Source: UA16 sp002292325 (GTDB taxonomy: Bacteria > Bacteroidota > Bacteroidia > Flavobacteriales_D > Sanyastnellaceae). Taken from it: a stretch of DNA of 64,000 bases. Positions 35,946 through 45,277 of the stretch are shown here, piece by piece. Numbering within the stretch: the first letter of the stretch is position 1; each line of letters starts with the position of its first letter. The notes beneath the pieces were generated by a model. The model made no database searches. It saw only the letters and a program-made list of their open reading frames with translations, and was not told the origin of the DNA. The stretch spans positions 26,502 through 90,501 of the forward strand of contig CALSRC010000015.1 of NCBI GenBank assembly GCA_943788645.1, given 5' to 3'. The position numbers and the translations under genes are program-made.

Positions 35946-37118
35946 GTGGACGAATCGAGGTATGCACACCGCGGAGTTTCTGCGGGTAAGGAAGAGGTAC
36001 ATGCGGCGATAGAAGGTGTCGATAAGGGGCTTTTCCCTCGCTCATTTTGCAAAATTGTTCCGGATTACTTAACGGGAAGTGAGGACCATTGCGTGGTTAT
36101 GCATGCAGATGGGGCAGGGACAAAGTCCTCGTTGGCTTACATGTATTGGAAGGAGACTGGAGATTTATCCGTGTGGAAAGGAATTGCCCAGGATGCGTTG
36201 GTCATGAACCTGGATGACTTGCTATGTGTAGGAGCTACCGGTCCGATTTTGCTTTCGAGTACGATAGGTCGGAATAAGCACCTCATTCCAGGAGAGGTCA
36301 TCAAAGCCATCATTCAGGGAACAGAGTCTCTTTTGGAGGAATTGCGCGGATACGGAATCGACATTCAAAGTACGGGTGGTGAAACAGCCGACGTTGGTGA
36401 TTTGGTGCGAACCATTATCGTCGATTCGACGGTGATTGCTCGAATGCGAAGGGATGAGGTGATTGACAATGCGAATATTGCTCCTGGACAGGTTGTTGTC
36501 GGTTTAGCCAGTGATGGCCAAGCCCAATGGGAGTCTTCTTACAACGGTGGCATGGGTTCGAATGGACTGACTTCTGCCCGGCATGATGTATTTGAGAAAG
36601 CCCTCATGCATCAATTTCCTGAAAGTTTTGATCCTGGAACAGACGAGAGATGGGTGTATACGGGGACCCAAAGGTTAACAGATTCTGTTGATGGAGTTCC
36701 TTTGGATGCAGGCAAACTCGTGCTATCACCGACCCGGACCTATGCTCCTTTGCTAGCTAAAGTCCTTCCTTCATGGCGTTCCCGAATCAAGGGCATGGTA
36801 CACTGTTCGGGTGGTGCCCAAACGAAAGTTTTGCACTTTGCTCAGAATGTGCACGTTGTAAAGGATAATTTATTTGAAACCCCTCCATTGTTTCGAATGA
36901 TCCAATCCAATTCAGGGACGGATTGGAAAGAAATGTACCAAGTGTTCAATATGGGGCATCGCATGGAAATTTACACCGACGAAATTGCCGCATCGGCTAT
37001 CATCGATGAGGCCCATGCTATGGGCGTTGGAGCGCAGATCATTGGCCGGTGTGAATCATATGTTGGAAGCCGCGTCACGGTGAGTGGCGAGCACGGGACC
37101 TATCACTACGAAAATTAG
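35946..37118 (+). CDS. purM: Phosphoribosylformylglycinamidine cyclo-ligase (AIR synthase)
   Basis: PurM closes the imidazole ring in de novo purine synthesis, giving AIR. The 390-residue protein keeps the family core: MHADGAGTKSSLAYMYW near the N-terminus, DALVMNLDDLLCVGATGP, TGGETADVGDLVRT and GLASDGQ with the glycine-rich ATP site. It is about 40 residues longer than E. coli PurM, the form normal in Bacteroidota. Start is GTG at 35946; no ATG fits. prfA begins six bases after its stop. Confidence 0.88.
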   Translation: MDESRYAHRGVSAGKEEVHAAIEGVDKGLFPRSFCKIVPDYLTGSEDHCVVMHADGAGTKSSLAYMYWKETGDLSVWKGIAQDALVMNLDDLLCVGATGPILLSSTIGRNKHLIPGEVIKAIIQGTESLLEELRGYGIDIQSTGGETADVGDLVRTIIVDSTVIARMRRDEVIDNANIAPGQVVVGLASDGQAQWESSYNGGMGSNGLTSARHDVFEKALMHQFPESFDPGTDERWVYTGTQRLTDSVDGVPLDAGKLVLSPTRTYAPLLAKVLPSWRSRIKGMVHCSGGAQTKVLHFAQNVHVVKDNLFETPPLFRMIQSNSGTDWKEMYQVFNMGHRMEIYTDEIAASAIIDEAHAMGVGAQIIGRCESYVGSRVTVSGEHGTYHYEN

Positions 37119-37124
37119 CCTGAG

Positions 37125-38207
37125 ATGAAAAACGAGGACGCTTTAATGCAGAAGCTTTCCTCCATCTCAGACCGTTTTTTGGAAGTAGAAAAACAGGTTG
37201 GAGATCCGGAGGTAATCGCAGACCAGAAACGCTACCGTAATTTGATGCGGGAGTACAAACGTCTTGGTCCTATTGTTGATCAATTCAAATCGTTGCGAGC
37301 TTGGGAGGCTGAACGTGAGCAAGCTGAATCTTGGTCCCAAGGTGATGATGCAGAGTTTCAGGAATTGGCGAATCTAGAATTGCCCGGTATTCTCGATCAG
37401 TTGGACATGGGCTATGCGGAAGCACGGATCATGCTGTTGCCAAAAGATGAAGTGGATGATCGTCCAGTTATGATGGAGTTTCGAGCCGGTACAGGCGGAG
37501 ATGAAGCGGCACTATTTGCGGGTGATTTGTATCGAATGTATCAGCGGCATTGCGAGGGCAAAGGCTGGAGATGGCAGTTGGTCAATGCCAACGAAGGAAC
37601 AGCGGGTGGTTTCAAAGAAATAACCGTTCGGGTGGAGGGTGATGGTGTTTTCGGATGGTTGAAATTTGAGAGTGGGGTCCATCGGGTGCAACGTGTGCCA
37701 GAGACTGAATCACAGGGCCGAGTTCATACGAGTGCAGCTACTGTCGCGGTGCTGCCGGTAGCTGAAGATGTCGATGTAGAATTGGATTTGTCTGTTGTAC
37801 GCCGGGATACATTTCGAGCGAGTGGAGCAGGAGGGCAGCACGTGAACAAAACGGAATCTGCGGTCCGATTAACGCATGGGCCTTCGGGAATTGTGGTGGA
37901 GTGTCAAGATGGTCGTTCGCAGCATCAGAACTATGAATATGCTTTGGAGGTGCTTCGGACTCGGTTATTTGAGCAAGAGCGAGATCGACAGAATGCCGAG
38001 CGTGCTGAGCAACGTAAATCGTTGGTGAGCACAGGGGACCGTTCCGCAAAAATACGCACGTATAATTACCCGCAGGGAAGGGTGACAGATCACCGTATTT
38101 CATTTACATCGCACGCTTTGACTGCCATCATGGGCGGTGACCTCAACCCCGTCATTGAAGCATTAAGGATGGCGGAACAGGCGGAACTTCTGGCCGCAGA
38201 ATCCTAA
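37125..38207 (+). CDS. prfA: Peptide chain release factor 1
   Basis: RF1 releases peptides at UAA and UAG. The 360 residues are full length, with the codon-reading tripeptide in VPETESQGRVHTS (Pro192-Glu-Thr194) and the catalytic Gly236-Gly237-Gln238 in SGAGGQHVNKTESAVRLTHG. No frameshift element is present; that feature belongs to prfB. It lies between purM and pyrF with short gaps. Confidence 0.96.
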   Translation: MKNEDALMQKLSSISDRFLEVEKQVGDPEVIADQKRYRNLMREYKRLGPIVDQFKSLRAWEAEREQAESWSQGDDAEFQELANLELPGILDQLDMGYAEARIMLLPKDEVDDRPVMMEFRAGTGGDEAALFAGDLYRMYQRHCEGKGWRWQLVNANEGTAGGFKEITVRVEGDGVFGWLKFESGVHRVQRVPETESQGRVHTSAATVAVLPVAEDVDVELDLSVVRRDTFRASGAGGQHVNKTESAVRLTHGPSGIVVECQDGRSQHQNYEYALEVLRTRLFEQERDRQNAERAEQRKSLVSTGDRSAKIRTYNYPQGRVTDHRISFTSHALTAIMGGDLNPVIEALRMAEQAELLAAES

Positions 38208-38212
38208 CTTTG
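38205..38212 (+). promoter_or_regulatory. -7 element TAACTTTG directly before pyrF
   Basis: TAACTTTG overlaps the prfA stop codon and ends four bases before the pyrF ATG, predicting a leaderless pyrF message. No good TTTG lies 19 bp upstream. Confidence 0.5.
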
Positions 38213-38216
38213 TGCC

Positions 38217-39035
38217 ATGGAAAACCGCGAACGCCTGTACGAGTTGATGGTCAAGAAAAGATCATGTCTGTGCGTAGGCTTGGACCCTGATGTCCATCGA
38301 ATTCCAGCCAGTTGTGGTGAGGGGGTGGCCGGTATGGAAGCATTTTGTAAAGCCGTAGTCTCTGCCACACATGATTTTGCAGTAGCGTACAAACCCAATT
38401 TGGCGTTCTTTGAGCAGTACGGGGCAGAAGGCTGGGCAGCGTTAAAGCGCATTATTGAATCCATTCCAGAGGACATCTTGGTCATTGCAGACGCCAAACG
38501 CGGAGACATCGGCAACACGGCAAAGCGTTATGCCTTAGCCATGTTCGAAGAACTCGGTGCCGATGCAGTGACCGTTGCTCCATATATGGGAGCGGATAGC
38601 GTGAAACCCTTCATTGAAGGACATCGGGACCACTGGGCGATTGTTTTGGCATTGACTTCCAATGCTGGGGCGGAAGATTTTGAGTTCCATGGCAACCCAC
38701 CATTGTATGAACGGGTCATTCAACGCTGTCAAACGTGGGGGGATTTTAATCAAATGATGTTTGTTGTTGGTGCCACAAGACCTGATTTGCTCCAGCATGC
38801 GCGTTCCCTCGCCCCGGATTATTTCTTCTTGGTTCCTGGCGTTGGTGCACAAGGAGGAAGCTTGAATGAAGTCATGGAGGCCGGTTGGACTTCTTTTGGT
38901 GGACTGCTCATCAATGCGTCCCGCAGCATACTATATGCGAGCGACCAATCGGATTTTGCCCATGCTGCAGGCCAGGAGGCGATGCGGATGCAACGTTCCA
39001 TGGCGCCTTACTTTGAATCGAATCCAGAACGATGA
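38217..39035 (+). CDS. pyrF: Orotidine 5'-phosphate decarboxylase
   Basis: PyrF decarboxylates OMP to UMP. The 272 residues are the longer type 2 form. LCVGLDPD near the N-terminus, the catalytic ADAKRGDIGNT (Asp92, Lys94, Asp97) and FFLVPGVGAQGG for phosphate binding are present. The stop overlaps the ATG of the potassium channel gene (ATGA). Confidence 0.95.
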   Translation: MENRERLYELMVKKRSCLCVGLDPDVHRIPASCGEGVAGMEAFCKAVVSATHDFAVAYKPNLAFFEQYGAEGWAALKRIIESIPEDILVIADAKRGDIGNTAKRYALAMFEELGADAVTVAPYMGADSVKPFIEGHRDHWAIVLALTSNAGAEDFEFHGNPPLYERVIQRCQTWGDFNQMMFVVGATRPDLLQHARSLAPDYFFLVPGVGAQGGSLNEVMEAGWTSFGGLLINASRSILYASDQSDFAHAAGQEAMRMQRSMAPYFESNPER

Positions 39036-40051
39036 CCCCTTCATTCAAGCGTCTTCAAATCGCAGCAGCCTTATTAGCTGGCGTGCTGTGTTTTGGTAGC
39101 GTTGGATTTGTTTGGATTGAGGGGTATTCTGCTTTAGAAGCAGTTTACATGACGGTCATAACGGTGTCTACTGTGGGGTTTCGCGAAGTGCGTTCGCTTT
39201 CCGATGGAGGAATGCTCTTTACAGCGATTTTAATTGTTTCATCCATCGGAACTTTCACCTTTGCCGCCTCTGCCGTCACACAGTTTTTCATCGAAGGAGA
39301 CTACCGCGAGCGTCTTCGGTTAAAGAGAATTCAACGAATCATGAATGAAATGGATAACCACATCATCGTTTGCGGCTATGGCCGTGTTGGTGAAAAAGCG
39401 ACGCAAGAATTACAGGATCACGACCGCGAAGTGGTGATCGTAGAATCCAATGTCGAACTGGTCAAGAAACTTCGCGAATCGGGGGCTCATGTTCTCGAGG
39501 GGGATGCTACAGAAGATGAGAATTTGCTCAATGCCGGATTGGATCGTGCACGAGCTTTGATAACCACCTTGCCCGATGATGCTCAAAACTTATATGTTGT
39601 TCTCGCAGCGAAGGAACGCAGGAAAGATCTGCTCATTATCAGCCGGGCGTCCAATGCCAATGCGGTCAGCAAGCTAAAAGTAGCAGGTGCTCAAAATGTC
39701 ATTATGCCTGACCAAGTGGGTGGAGCGCACATGGCCTCACTTGTTGCCATTCCAGATGTCGTTGAATTCTTAGATCACATCCGCATCCAAGGTGCGGATG
39801 AAGTGAATTTAGAAGAAATTGAAGTGGGGCACTTACCGGATCGTTTGCAGTCGATGAGTTTGGCGGAGATCGACGCGAGAAACCGGATCGGAGTTAATGT
39901 GATTGGGTTGCGCACGGCCTCGGGTGAGATGGTCATTAACCCTTCGATGGACACAGAATTGCGTGCGTCCATGAAATTATTTGTTCTTGGTACGGCGGAT
40001 CAGATACGGCAGTTGAATGAGTTCGTTGGAATACAAAGTCCTTCGTTGTAA
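39032..40051 (+). CDS. Potassium channel with RCK (TrkA-N/TrkA-C) domains
   Basis: The 339-residue protein has two transmembrane helices (about 8-30 and 60-88) flanking a pore loop. A cytosolic RCK-N domain follows (about 107-225, NHIIVCGYGRVGEKATQELQ, a Rossmann nucleotide site), then RCK-C (about 255-335). This is the MthK-like plan. The filter reads STVGFREV, with Arg51 where most channels have Gly (TVGYGD). The usual Tyr is Phe, as in many bacterial channels. Conductance with this filter is uncertain. It is coupled to pyrF by a four-base overlap. Confidence 0.87.
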   Translation: MTPSFKRLQIAAALLAGVLCFGSVGFVWIEGYSALEAVYMTVITVSTVGFREVRSLSDGGMLFTAILIVSSIGTFTFAASAVTQFFIEGDYRERLRLKRIQRIMNEMDNHIIVCGYGRVGEKATQELQDHDREVVIVESNVELVKKLRESGAHVLEGDATEDENLLNAGLDRARALITTLPDDAQNLYVVLAAKERRKDLLIISRASNANAVSKLKVAGAQNVIMPDQVGGAHMASLVAIPDVVEFLDHIRIQGADEVNLEEIEVGHLPDRLQSMSLAEIDARNRIGVNVIGLRTASGEMVINPSMDTELRASMKLFVLGTADQIRQLNEFVGIQSPSL

Positions 40052-40111
40052 TTCGTCCCGACTTCGTTGGTTTGTATATTGGAGGACTCTTGTGAGCTAA
40101 CCCTACGATTT

Positions 40112-41653
40112 ATGCGCAAATTTCTACCCCTTCTTATTTTAATCGGAGCTGTCTTTCATCCGTTTTTGGCAATGGCTTCAACGGTTGACGAAAAGATTAA
40201 TTCCGTTATGGAGCCGCTGACGAATGTCATTATGAAGATTATTTTCTTCGAAGTGTCCTTCGCAGGTTTGTCCGTTCCATTCGTGTTGATTTGGCTTTTG
40301 GCGGGTGCGATTTTCTTCACCTTCTATTTCAAATTCATCAACATCAGTGGATTCAGGCATGCTTTGGACGTAGTTCGGGGTCGGTATGACGATCCGAATG
40401 ATATCGGGGAGGTGAGTCACTTTCAAGCTTTGACGGCTGCATTGAGCGGAACGGTTGGAGTTGGGAACATCGCCGGTGTTGCTTTTGCGGTATCACTTGG
40501 CGGTCCAGGCGCAACATTCTGGATGATTGTTGCGGGTTTATTGGGCATGAGCTCCAAATTCATAGAGTGCACATTGGGAACGAAGTACCGACAAGAGAAT
40601 GCTGATGGATCGGTGTCGGGTGGCCCGATGTATTATCTCCGTGATGGTTTGGCCAAACAAGGAAAGGCCGGTCTTGGGAAGGTGTTGGCTGTTTTATTCG
40701 CAATCGCTTGCATTGGCGGAAGTTTTGGCGGGGGGAATATGGTTCAAATCAATCAAGCCACCAAGCAGTTGATTGAGGTCACGGGAGGGGAGGCTTCTTT
40801 CCTGGCCGGGCAAAGTTGGATTTTTGGTGCTGTTATGGCGGTTTTGGTCGGGCTGATTATTATCGGTGGAATCAAGAGCATAGCGCGAGTTACGGATAAG
40901 GTCGTGCCATTTATGGTCGGTATTTATGTGCTGGGAGCCTTGGTTGTACTTGGAGGTAATTTTTCCGAGATTCCAGCTGCTTTCGGCTTAATCATATCCA
41001 GTGCATTCTCACCAGAGGCAGCTTATGGAGGCCTCATCGGTGTATTGATTGTGGGATTCCAGCGCGCGGCTTTTTCGAATGAGGCGGGCATTGGATCGGC
41101 ATCCATTGCCCACTCGGCTGCCAAAACAAATGAGCCGGTCAGTGAAGGCATCGTGGCGTTGTTGGAGCCGTTCATTGATACGGTAGTCATTTGCACCATG
41201 ACAGCTTTGGTTATTGTTATTTCCGGTTACGGTGAAATTGGGCAAGAGACTGCGCTGGGGTTAGCACAGGCGAGAGATTTGCAGGCAATTGAATTGACGA
41301 GCAGTGCATTTGCGCAGACGATGAGTTGGTTTCCCGTTGTGCTCTCCTTCGCGGTCATATTGTTTGCCTTGTCAACCATGATCAGCTGGAGTTATTATGG
41401 ATTGAAGTCCTGGACCTTTCTGTTCGGTGAATCCAAGATGGCAGACCTTTCGTATAAGGCCATTTTTTGCATGTTTGTCATTCTAGGTTCAGCCATCTCT
41501 GCCCAGAGTGTATTCGATTTTGGCGATGCGATGATATTTGCCATGTGCTTTCCCAATGTGCTGGGTTTGTATTTTTTGATGGGAGAGGTCAAGCAGGATG
41601 TCGCGGATTACTTCAACCGAATCAAATCAGGAGAAATCAAGCGGTTTAAGTGA
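40112..41653 (+). CDS. Alanine or glycine:cation symporter (AGCS family)
   Basis: From the ATG at 40112 the protein has 513 residues and about eleven hydrophobic segments. Family signatures include ALSGTVGVGNIAGVAFAVSL (about 112-131), PGATFWMIVAGLLGMSSKF and FSNEAGIGSASIAHSAAKT. AGCS proteins import alanine or glycine with sodium. The N-terminus (MRKFLPLLILIGAVFHPFLA) looks like a signal or first helix; an upstream GTG at 40067 is unlikely. The substrate is not settled. Confidence 0.92.
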   Translation: MRKFLPLLILIGAVFHPFLAMASTVDEKINSVMEPLTNVIMKIIFFEVSFAGLSVPFVLIWLLAGAIFFTFYFKFINISGFRHALDVVRGRYDDPNDIGEVSHFQALTAALSGTVGVGNIAGVAFAVSLGGPGATFWMIVAGLLGMSSKFIECTLGTKYRQENADGSVSGGPMYYLRDGLAKQGKAGLGKVLAVLFAIACIGGSFGGGNMVQINQATKQLIEVTGGEASFLAGQSWIFGAVMAVLVGLIIIGGIKSIARVTDKVVPFMVGIYVLGALVVLGGNFSEIPAAFGLIISSAFSPEAAYGGLIGVLIVGFQRAAFSNEAGIGSASIAHSAAKTNEPVSEGIVALLEPFIDTVVICTMTALVIVISGYGEIGQETALGLAQARDLQAIELTSSAFAQTMSWFPVVLSFAVILFALSTMISWSYYGLKSWTFLFGESKMADLSYKAIFCMFVILGSAISAQSVFDFGDAMIFAMCFPNVLGLYFLMGEVKQDVADYFNRIKSGEIKRFK

Positions 41654-41681
41654 GTTGAATCTATACGTTTTTGAAAGCAGA

Positions 41682-42341
41682 ATGAGGAGGGAGTGGAAGG
41701 TGCTGATGGGGTTTATTGCGTTTTCATGGGGTTTGTTTTTGACGAAAGTTGGAGGCGAAGGTTTATTCGGTCTTTGGCCAAAAGATCAGGTCGTCTTCGA
41801 TGATATCGGTTTGCTATTGGAGGGTCTCAGTGCCTTTCCCGTGTGTTTTGAGCGCCCTTCAGATGGCCGTTCTAGGAAAAAACAAAGCGCATCCCGTCGG
41901 CAGTCCAACTATCCTCGTGCTGCTTCGATGGATTTAAATTTGGTTGATAGTGCACAATTGGAAAGACTGCCCCGGCTCGGTCCCGTGCTCTCTGCCAGAA
42001 TTTGTAAATTCCGTGAGGCTTTAGGTGGATACCATTCTGCGCATCAATTAAATGAAATCTGGGGAATGAAGCCCGAAGTAGCCAATGAGATTATCCCATG
42101 GTTTCATGTGGGGGATGGAGTGTTTCGATTTTTATGCGCAGATTCCTCGAGTTGGGCAGATCTGAGGGCGCACCCTTATATCCAATCCAGCGGTGCCCGA
42201 GCCATTGAACGTTTCCGCCGTTATCATGTGCTTGATTCTGTGAATGCATTGCTTGATGCGATTCCAATAACTGATAGTTTGATTCGGAGGTGGAGTCCGT
42301 ATCTTCGAGTTTGTGAACCGTCTGCCTCTTCCCCCAGATGA
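41682..42341 (+). CDS. Helix-hairpin-helix protein (ComEA-like)
   Basis: The 219-residue protein has one N-terminal hydrophobic segment (VLMGFIAFSWGLFL) and a (HhH)2 domain at about 82-145 (MDLNLVDSAQLERLPRLGPV, then RICKFREALGGYHSAHQLNE). That is the DNA-binding unit of competence protein ComEA. The C-terminal part repeats a weaker HhH pattern (WADLRAHPYIQSSGARAIER). Whether it takes part in DNA uptake is unknown. The ATG at 41682 is preferred over 41598, which overlaps the symporter gene. It overlaps apt by 29 nt. Confidence 0.8.
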   Translation: MRREWKVLMGFIAFSWGLFLTKVGGEGLFGLWPKDQVVFDDIGLLLEGLSAFPVCFERPSDGRSRKKQSASRRQSNYPRAASMDLNLVDSAQLERLPRLGPVLSARICKFREALGGYHSAHQLNEIWGMKPEVANEIIPWFHVGDGVFRFLCADSSSWADLRAHPYIQSSGARAIERFRRYHVLDSVNALLDAIPITDSLIRRWSPYLRVCEPSASSPR

Positions 42342-42885
42342 CTTAGTCCTCGAAATGGAGGGTGAAATTCGAGATGTGCATGATTATCCTCAAGCAGGAG
42401 TGGTTTTCAAGGATTTAGGACGATTGTGGTCTTCTCCTGAATTGAACAAGCGAATTGTTCGCGAAGCATGCGTTCGCTATCAAAGCAATCCCAGCGGATT
42501 GCCTGATTGCATCGTTGGAATTGAAAGCAGGGGGTTTATTTACGCAATGGCGATGGCTATTGCGCTGAACGTTCCTTTTATACCGTTTCGGAAAAAGGGC
42601 AAGCTTCCTCCGCCAACTCGTTCTGTCGACTATTCGCTTGAATATGGTCAGGCGTCAATGGAATGCGCATTGGAAGCCTTTCCTGCTGGCAGCAAGGTCT
42701 TGATTCATGATGATGTTTTGGCGACTGGAGGAACCGCTGGAGCGGCGGCGCAATTGGTTCGAAAATTGGATGCAGAGGTTTGGGGATTTTCGTTTTTGCT
42801 GGAGCTGGAATTTTTAAAAGGGGCAATTAAACTCGAGCGAGAAGAGCCCCATGCTATGTTGCACACGTATTTGATAATTGAATGA
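42313..42885 (+). CDS. apt: Adenine phosphoribosyltransferase
   Basis: Apt converts adenine and PRPP to AMP in purine salvage. The 190 residues show EIRDVHDYPQAGVVFKDLG, IVGIESRGFIYAMAMA, RKKGKLPPPTRSVDYSLEYG and the PRPP loop VLIHDDVLATGGTAGAAA. I keep the GTG at 42313, which overlaps the previous gene and gives a normal-length N-terminus; ATG 42355 would shorten it by 14 residues. The stop overlaps the acyl-CoA dehydrogenase ATG. Confidence 0.93.
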   Translation: MNRLPLPPDDLVLEMEGEIRDVHDYPQAGVVFKDLGRLWSSPELNKRIVREACVRYQSNPSGLPDCIVGIESRGFIYAMAMAIALNVPFIPFRKKGKLPPPTRSVDYSLEYGQASMECALEAFPAGSKVLIHDDVLATGGTAGAAAQLVRKLDAEVWGFSFLLELEFLKGAIKLEREEPHAMLHTYLIIE

Positions 42886-44033
42886 TGCACCACAAAGAAA
42901 CAGAGAGTCAGCAGGCCATTCGAGCTACAGTTCGAGATTTTGCTCAAAAGGAAATACTTCCTTTTCGAATGGAGTGGGACGAAAATCAGCACTTTCCTCG
43001 CGAACTGTTCTCCAAGATGGGTGAGCTCGGTTTGTTGGGTATGTTGGTTCCTGAATCTTACGGCGGTTCGGGTATGGGTTATTTTGAATACAAAGCAGCC
43101 ATTGATGAAATTGCGCAAGTTTGCGGCTCCATCGGTTTGTCTATGGCAGCCCACAATAGTTTATGCACCAACCATATACTGATGTTTGGCTCCGAGGAGC
43201 AGAAGCAAGAGTATTTGCCGAAATTGGCCAGCGGAGAACACATCGGTGCGTGGGGGTTAACAGAGGCGAATACAGGAAGCGATGCCATGCGCATGCGGTG
43301 CACTGCTGTCCGAGATAACGATCGTGGAGGTTGGATTCTCAACGGTACGAAGAACTGGATTACGCACGGAATTTCCGGCGACATAGCGGTGGTATTGGCT
43401 CGAACAGGTGAGCTTCTCGACAGCCGAGGGATTACGGCATTCGTTGTTCGACGAGGGCAGGAAGGTTTCTATGGAGGAAAGAAAGAAAACAAGTTGGGTA
43501 TGCGGTCCTCAGAGACGGCAGAGATGGTGTTCGAAAATTGTTGGTTGTCTGAGGAGCAAATGCTAGGAGTTGAGGGAGAGGGTTTTGTTCAAGCCATGAA
43601 AATCTTGGATGGAGGTCGAATCTCGATAGCCTCATTGGCCTTAGGTATTGCAAAAGGCGCTTACGCAACAGCGAAATCCTATGCGAAGGAACGAGAGCAA
43701 TTTGGAAAACCCATCAGCGAATTTCAAGCCATTGCATTCAAGTTGGCCGATATGCATACGCAGATTGAGGCATCTGATTTGCTCATCTCGCAGTCATGTT
43801 GGCTGAAAGAGCAGGGAGAAGCCGTGACCAAAAGCTCAGCAATGGCAAAGTACCAGGCATCCGAGATGTGTGTTCACGTCGCAACCGAAGGAGTGCAGAT
43901 TTTGGGCGGTTATGGTTACACAAAAGACTTTCCTGCGGAGAAGTATTACCGGGATAGCAAGCTCTGTACTATCGGAGAGGGGACGAGTGAAATCCAGAAG
44001 CTCGTCATTGCTCGTGAAATCATGAAAGATTAA
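42882..44033 (+). CDS. Acyl-CoA dehydrogenase
   Basis: The 383-residue flavoenzyme introduces the alpha-beta double bond of acyl-CoA. It has the three-domain fold, with GAWGLTEANTGSDAMRMRC (FAD and substrate), NGTKNWITHG (flavin), AKEREQFGKPISEFQAIAFK and the catalytic Glu366 in CTIGEGTSEIQK. It resembles the short/branched-chain group, but chain length cannot be fixed. No other beta-oxidation gene is adjacent. Confidence 0.93.
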   Translation: MMHHKETESQQAIRATVRDFAQKEILPFRMEWDENQHFPRELFSKMGELGLLGMLVPESYGGSGMGYFEYKAAIDEIAQVCGSIGLSMAAHNSLCTNHILMFGSEEQKQEYLPKLASGEHIGAWGLTEANTGSDAMRMRCTAVRDNDRGGWILNGTKNWITHGISGDIAVVLARTGELLDSRGITAFVVRRGQEGFYGGKKENKLGMRSSETAEMVFENCWLSEEQMLGVEGEGFVQAMKILDGGRISIASLALGIAKGAYATAKSYAKEREQFGKPISEFQAIAFKLADMHTQIEASDLLISQSCWLKEQGEAVTKSSAMAKYQASEMCVHVATEGVQILGGYGYTKDFPAEKYYRDSKLCTIGEGTSEIQKLVIAREIMKD

Positions 44034-44045
44034 AAGAAGAATAGT

Positions 44046-44076
44046 TTTGTCTTTTCCCAGCTAAAGCGTAAATTTG
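44046..44076 (+). promoter_or_regulatory. Promoter TTTG-N19-TAAATTTG of rpsU
   Basis: TTTG (44046-44049) and TAAATTTG (44069-44076) are spaced by exactly 19 bp, a full match to the Bacteroidota consensus. The leader before the rpsU ATG would be about 12-15 nt. Confidence 0.8.
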
Positions 44077-44094
44077 CCCTCCAATTTTGACACT

Positions 44095-44286
44095 ATGCTT
44101 TCAATTCCCGTAAAAGAAGGAGACAACATCGAACGCGCGCTGAAGCGTTTTAAGAAAAAGTTCGATCGCACGAAGCGAATGAGAGAATTGCGCACGCGCC
44201 GTGAATTTGCGAAGCCGAGCGTAATTAACCGGGAGCAAAGGAAGAAAGCCGTATATAAAAACGGACTAAACTTGAAAAACGATTGA
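44095..44286 (+). CDS. rpsU: 30S ribosomal protein bS21
   Basis: The 63-residue basic protein MLSIPVKEGDNIERALKRFK, followed by KKFDRTKRMRELRTRREF, is bS21, which sits near the anti-Shine-Dalgarno end of 16S rRNA. The ATG at 44095 is correct; an upstream in-frame codon at 44074 lies within the promoter. It is followed by its own terminator and then xerC, a conserved Bacteroidota order. Confidence 0.95.
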   Translation: MLSIPVKEGDNIERALKRFKKKFDRTKRMRELRTRREFAKPSVINREQRKKAVYKNGLNLKND

Positions 44287-44308
44287 GAAATATTTTGTTT
44301 TTCACTTT

Positions 44309-44346
44309 AAAAAAGACGAAATTGTTCCGGCAGTTTCGTCTTTTTT
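44309..44346 (+). terminator. Intrinsic terminator after rpsU
   Basis: AAAAAAGACGAAA pairs perfectly with TTTCGTCTTTTTT around a 12-base loop, ending in six T residues 22 bp after the rpsU stop. Confidence 0.92.
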
Positions 44347-44364
44347 GTTTGAGCCAAGCCTGTT

Positions 44365-45277
44365 TTGAACCAAGTATCACCGCACATAGAACAATTCCTT
44401 GATTATCTCCTCAAGGAAAAGAGAGGTAGTCTGCACACCCTTCGTTGTTACAAATCTGATTTAGGCCAACTCGAACGATTCATGAAAGCGGAGTTTGAGT
44501 GCGAAAGCCTGCATGCAGTAAAGTCGGAATGGCTGCGATCCTATGTGGTTGAGATGATGAGAAAGCAGAGATCGCCCAGGACAATTCACCGGAAGGTGAG
44601 TGCTTACAGAACCTTTGTGAAGTTTGCGAAGAGGAGTGGAAGTATGGCATTGGATCCTGCAGAGTCGATTTCCTTGCCCAAGCTGTCGAAGCGTTTGCCG
44701 AGTGTTCTTCCAGAGCATGCCATGCGAGATTTATTCGCAGAAAATATGTTCGCTGATAACTGGAAGGGCAGGACGAGATCGCAGCCTGATTGCCTTGATG
44801 TATGAAACGGGAATGCGACTGGTGGAGTTGATTGCATTGCAAATGCAATGATCTTGGATACGAACGCAAGGAGTTGCGCGTTGTAGGAAAAGGATCGAAA
44901 GAACGACGGATTCCGTTGCTACCAGAGACCATGCAAAGCATCAACGAGCATATTGAGAAGCGCCCTTTCAAATCTCGATTTCTGTTCGTTACGGATGCTG
45001 GGCAGGAGCCTGTATCCTTCGTTTGTCTACCGAAGCGTTCATCATTATCTTTCCTTAGTGAGTTCTTACAGAAAAGCAGTCCACACGTCTTACGGCATAC
45101 GTTTGCTACCCACCTGTTGAATCGCGGAGCTGAATTACGGCGGTGAAGGACTTACTGGGGCATGCATCGCTGAGTTCAACGCAGGTTTACACGCACCAAT
45201 CGCTCACGCGATTGAAAGATTTGCACGAGGATAGTCCGTTGGATGTCGTCCAACGGAGTAACCCAACACTCCATTCG
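44365..45277 (+). CDS. xerC: Tyrosine recombinase XerC/XerD family (several frame breaks)
   Basis: Xer recombinases resolve chromosome dimers at dif. The N-terminal SAM-like domain reads openly from TTG 44365 (PHIEQFLDYLLKEKRGSLHT to FVKFAKRSGS). After about 44765 the catalytic domain is spread over frames: RDRSLIALMYETGMRLVELI (first catalytic Arg), VVGKGSKERRIPLLPE (Lys), SLYPSFVYRSVHHYLSLVSS, HVLRHTFATHLLNRGAEL (His-x-x-Arg), then KDLLGHASLSSTQVYTHQSL with the nucleophile Tyr. About five indels are needed. The stop is not certain, as the last frame runs into hpf. All catalytic residues are present, so a functional gene with sequence errors is the best reading. Confidence 0.78.

Noticed and set aside
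44365..45277. Integrase of a mobile element
   Set aside because: The position between rpsU and hpf upstream of the tRNA-tuf block is the conserved housekeeping xerC locus; no att repeats or cargo genes were seen at the adjacent tRNAs.
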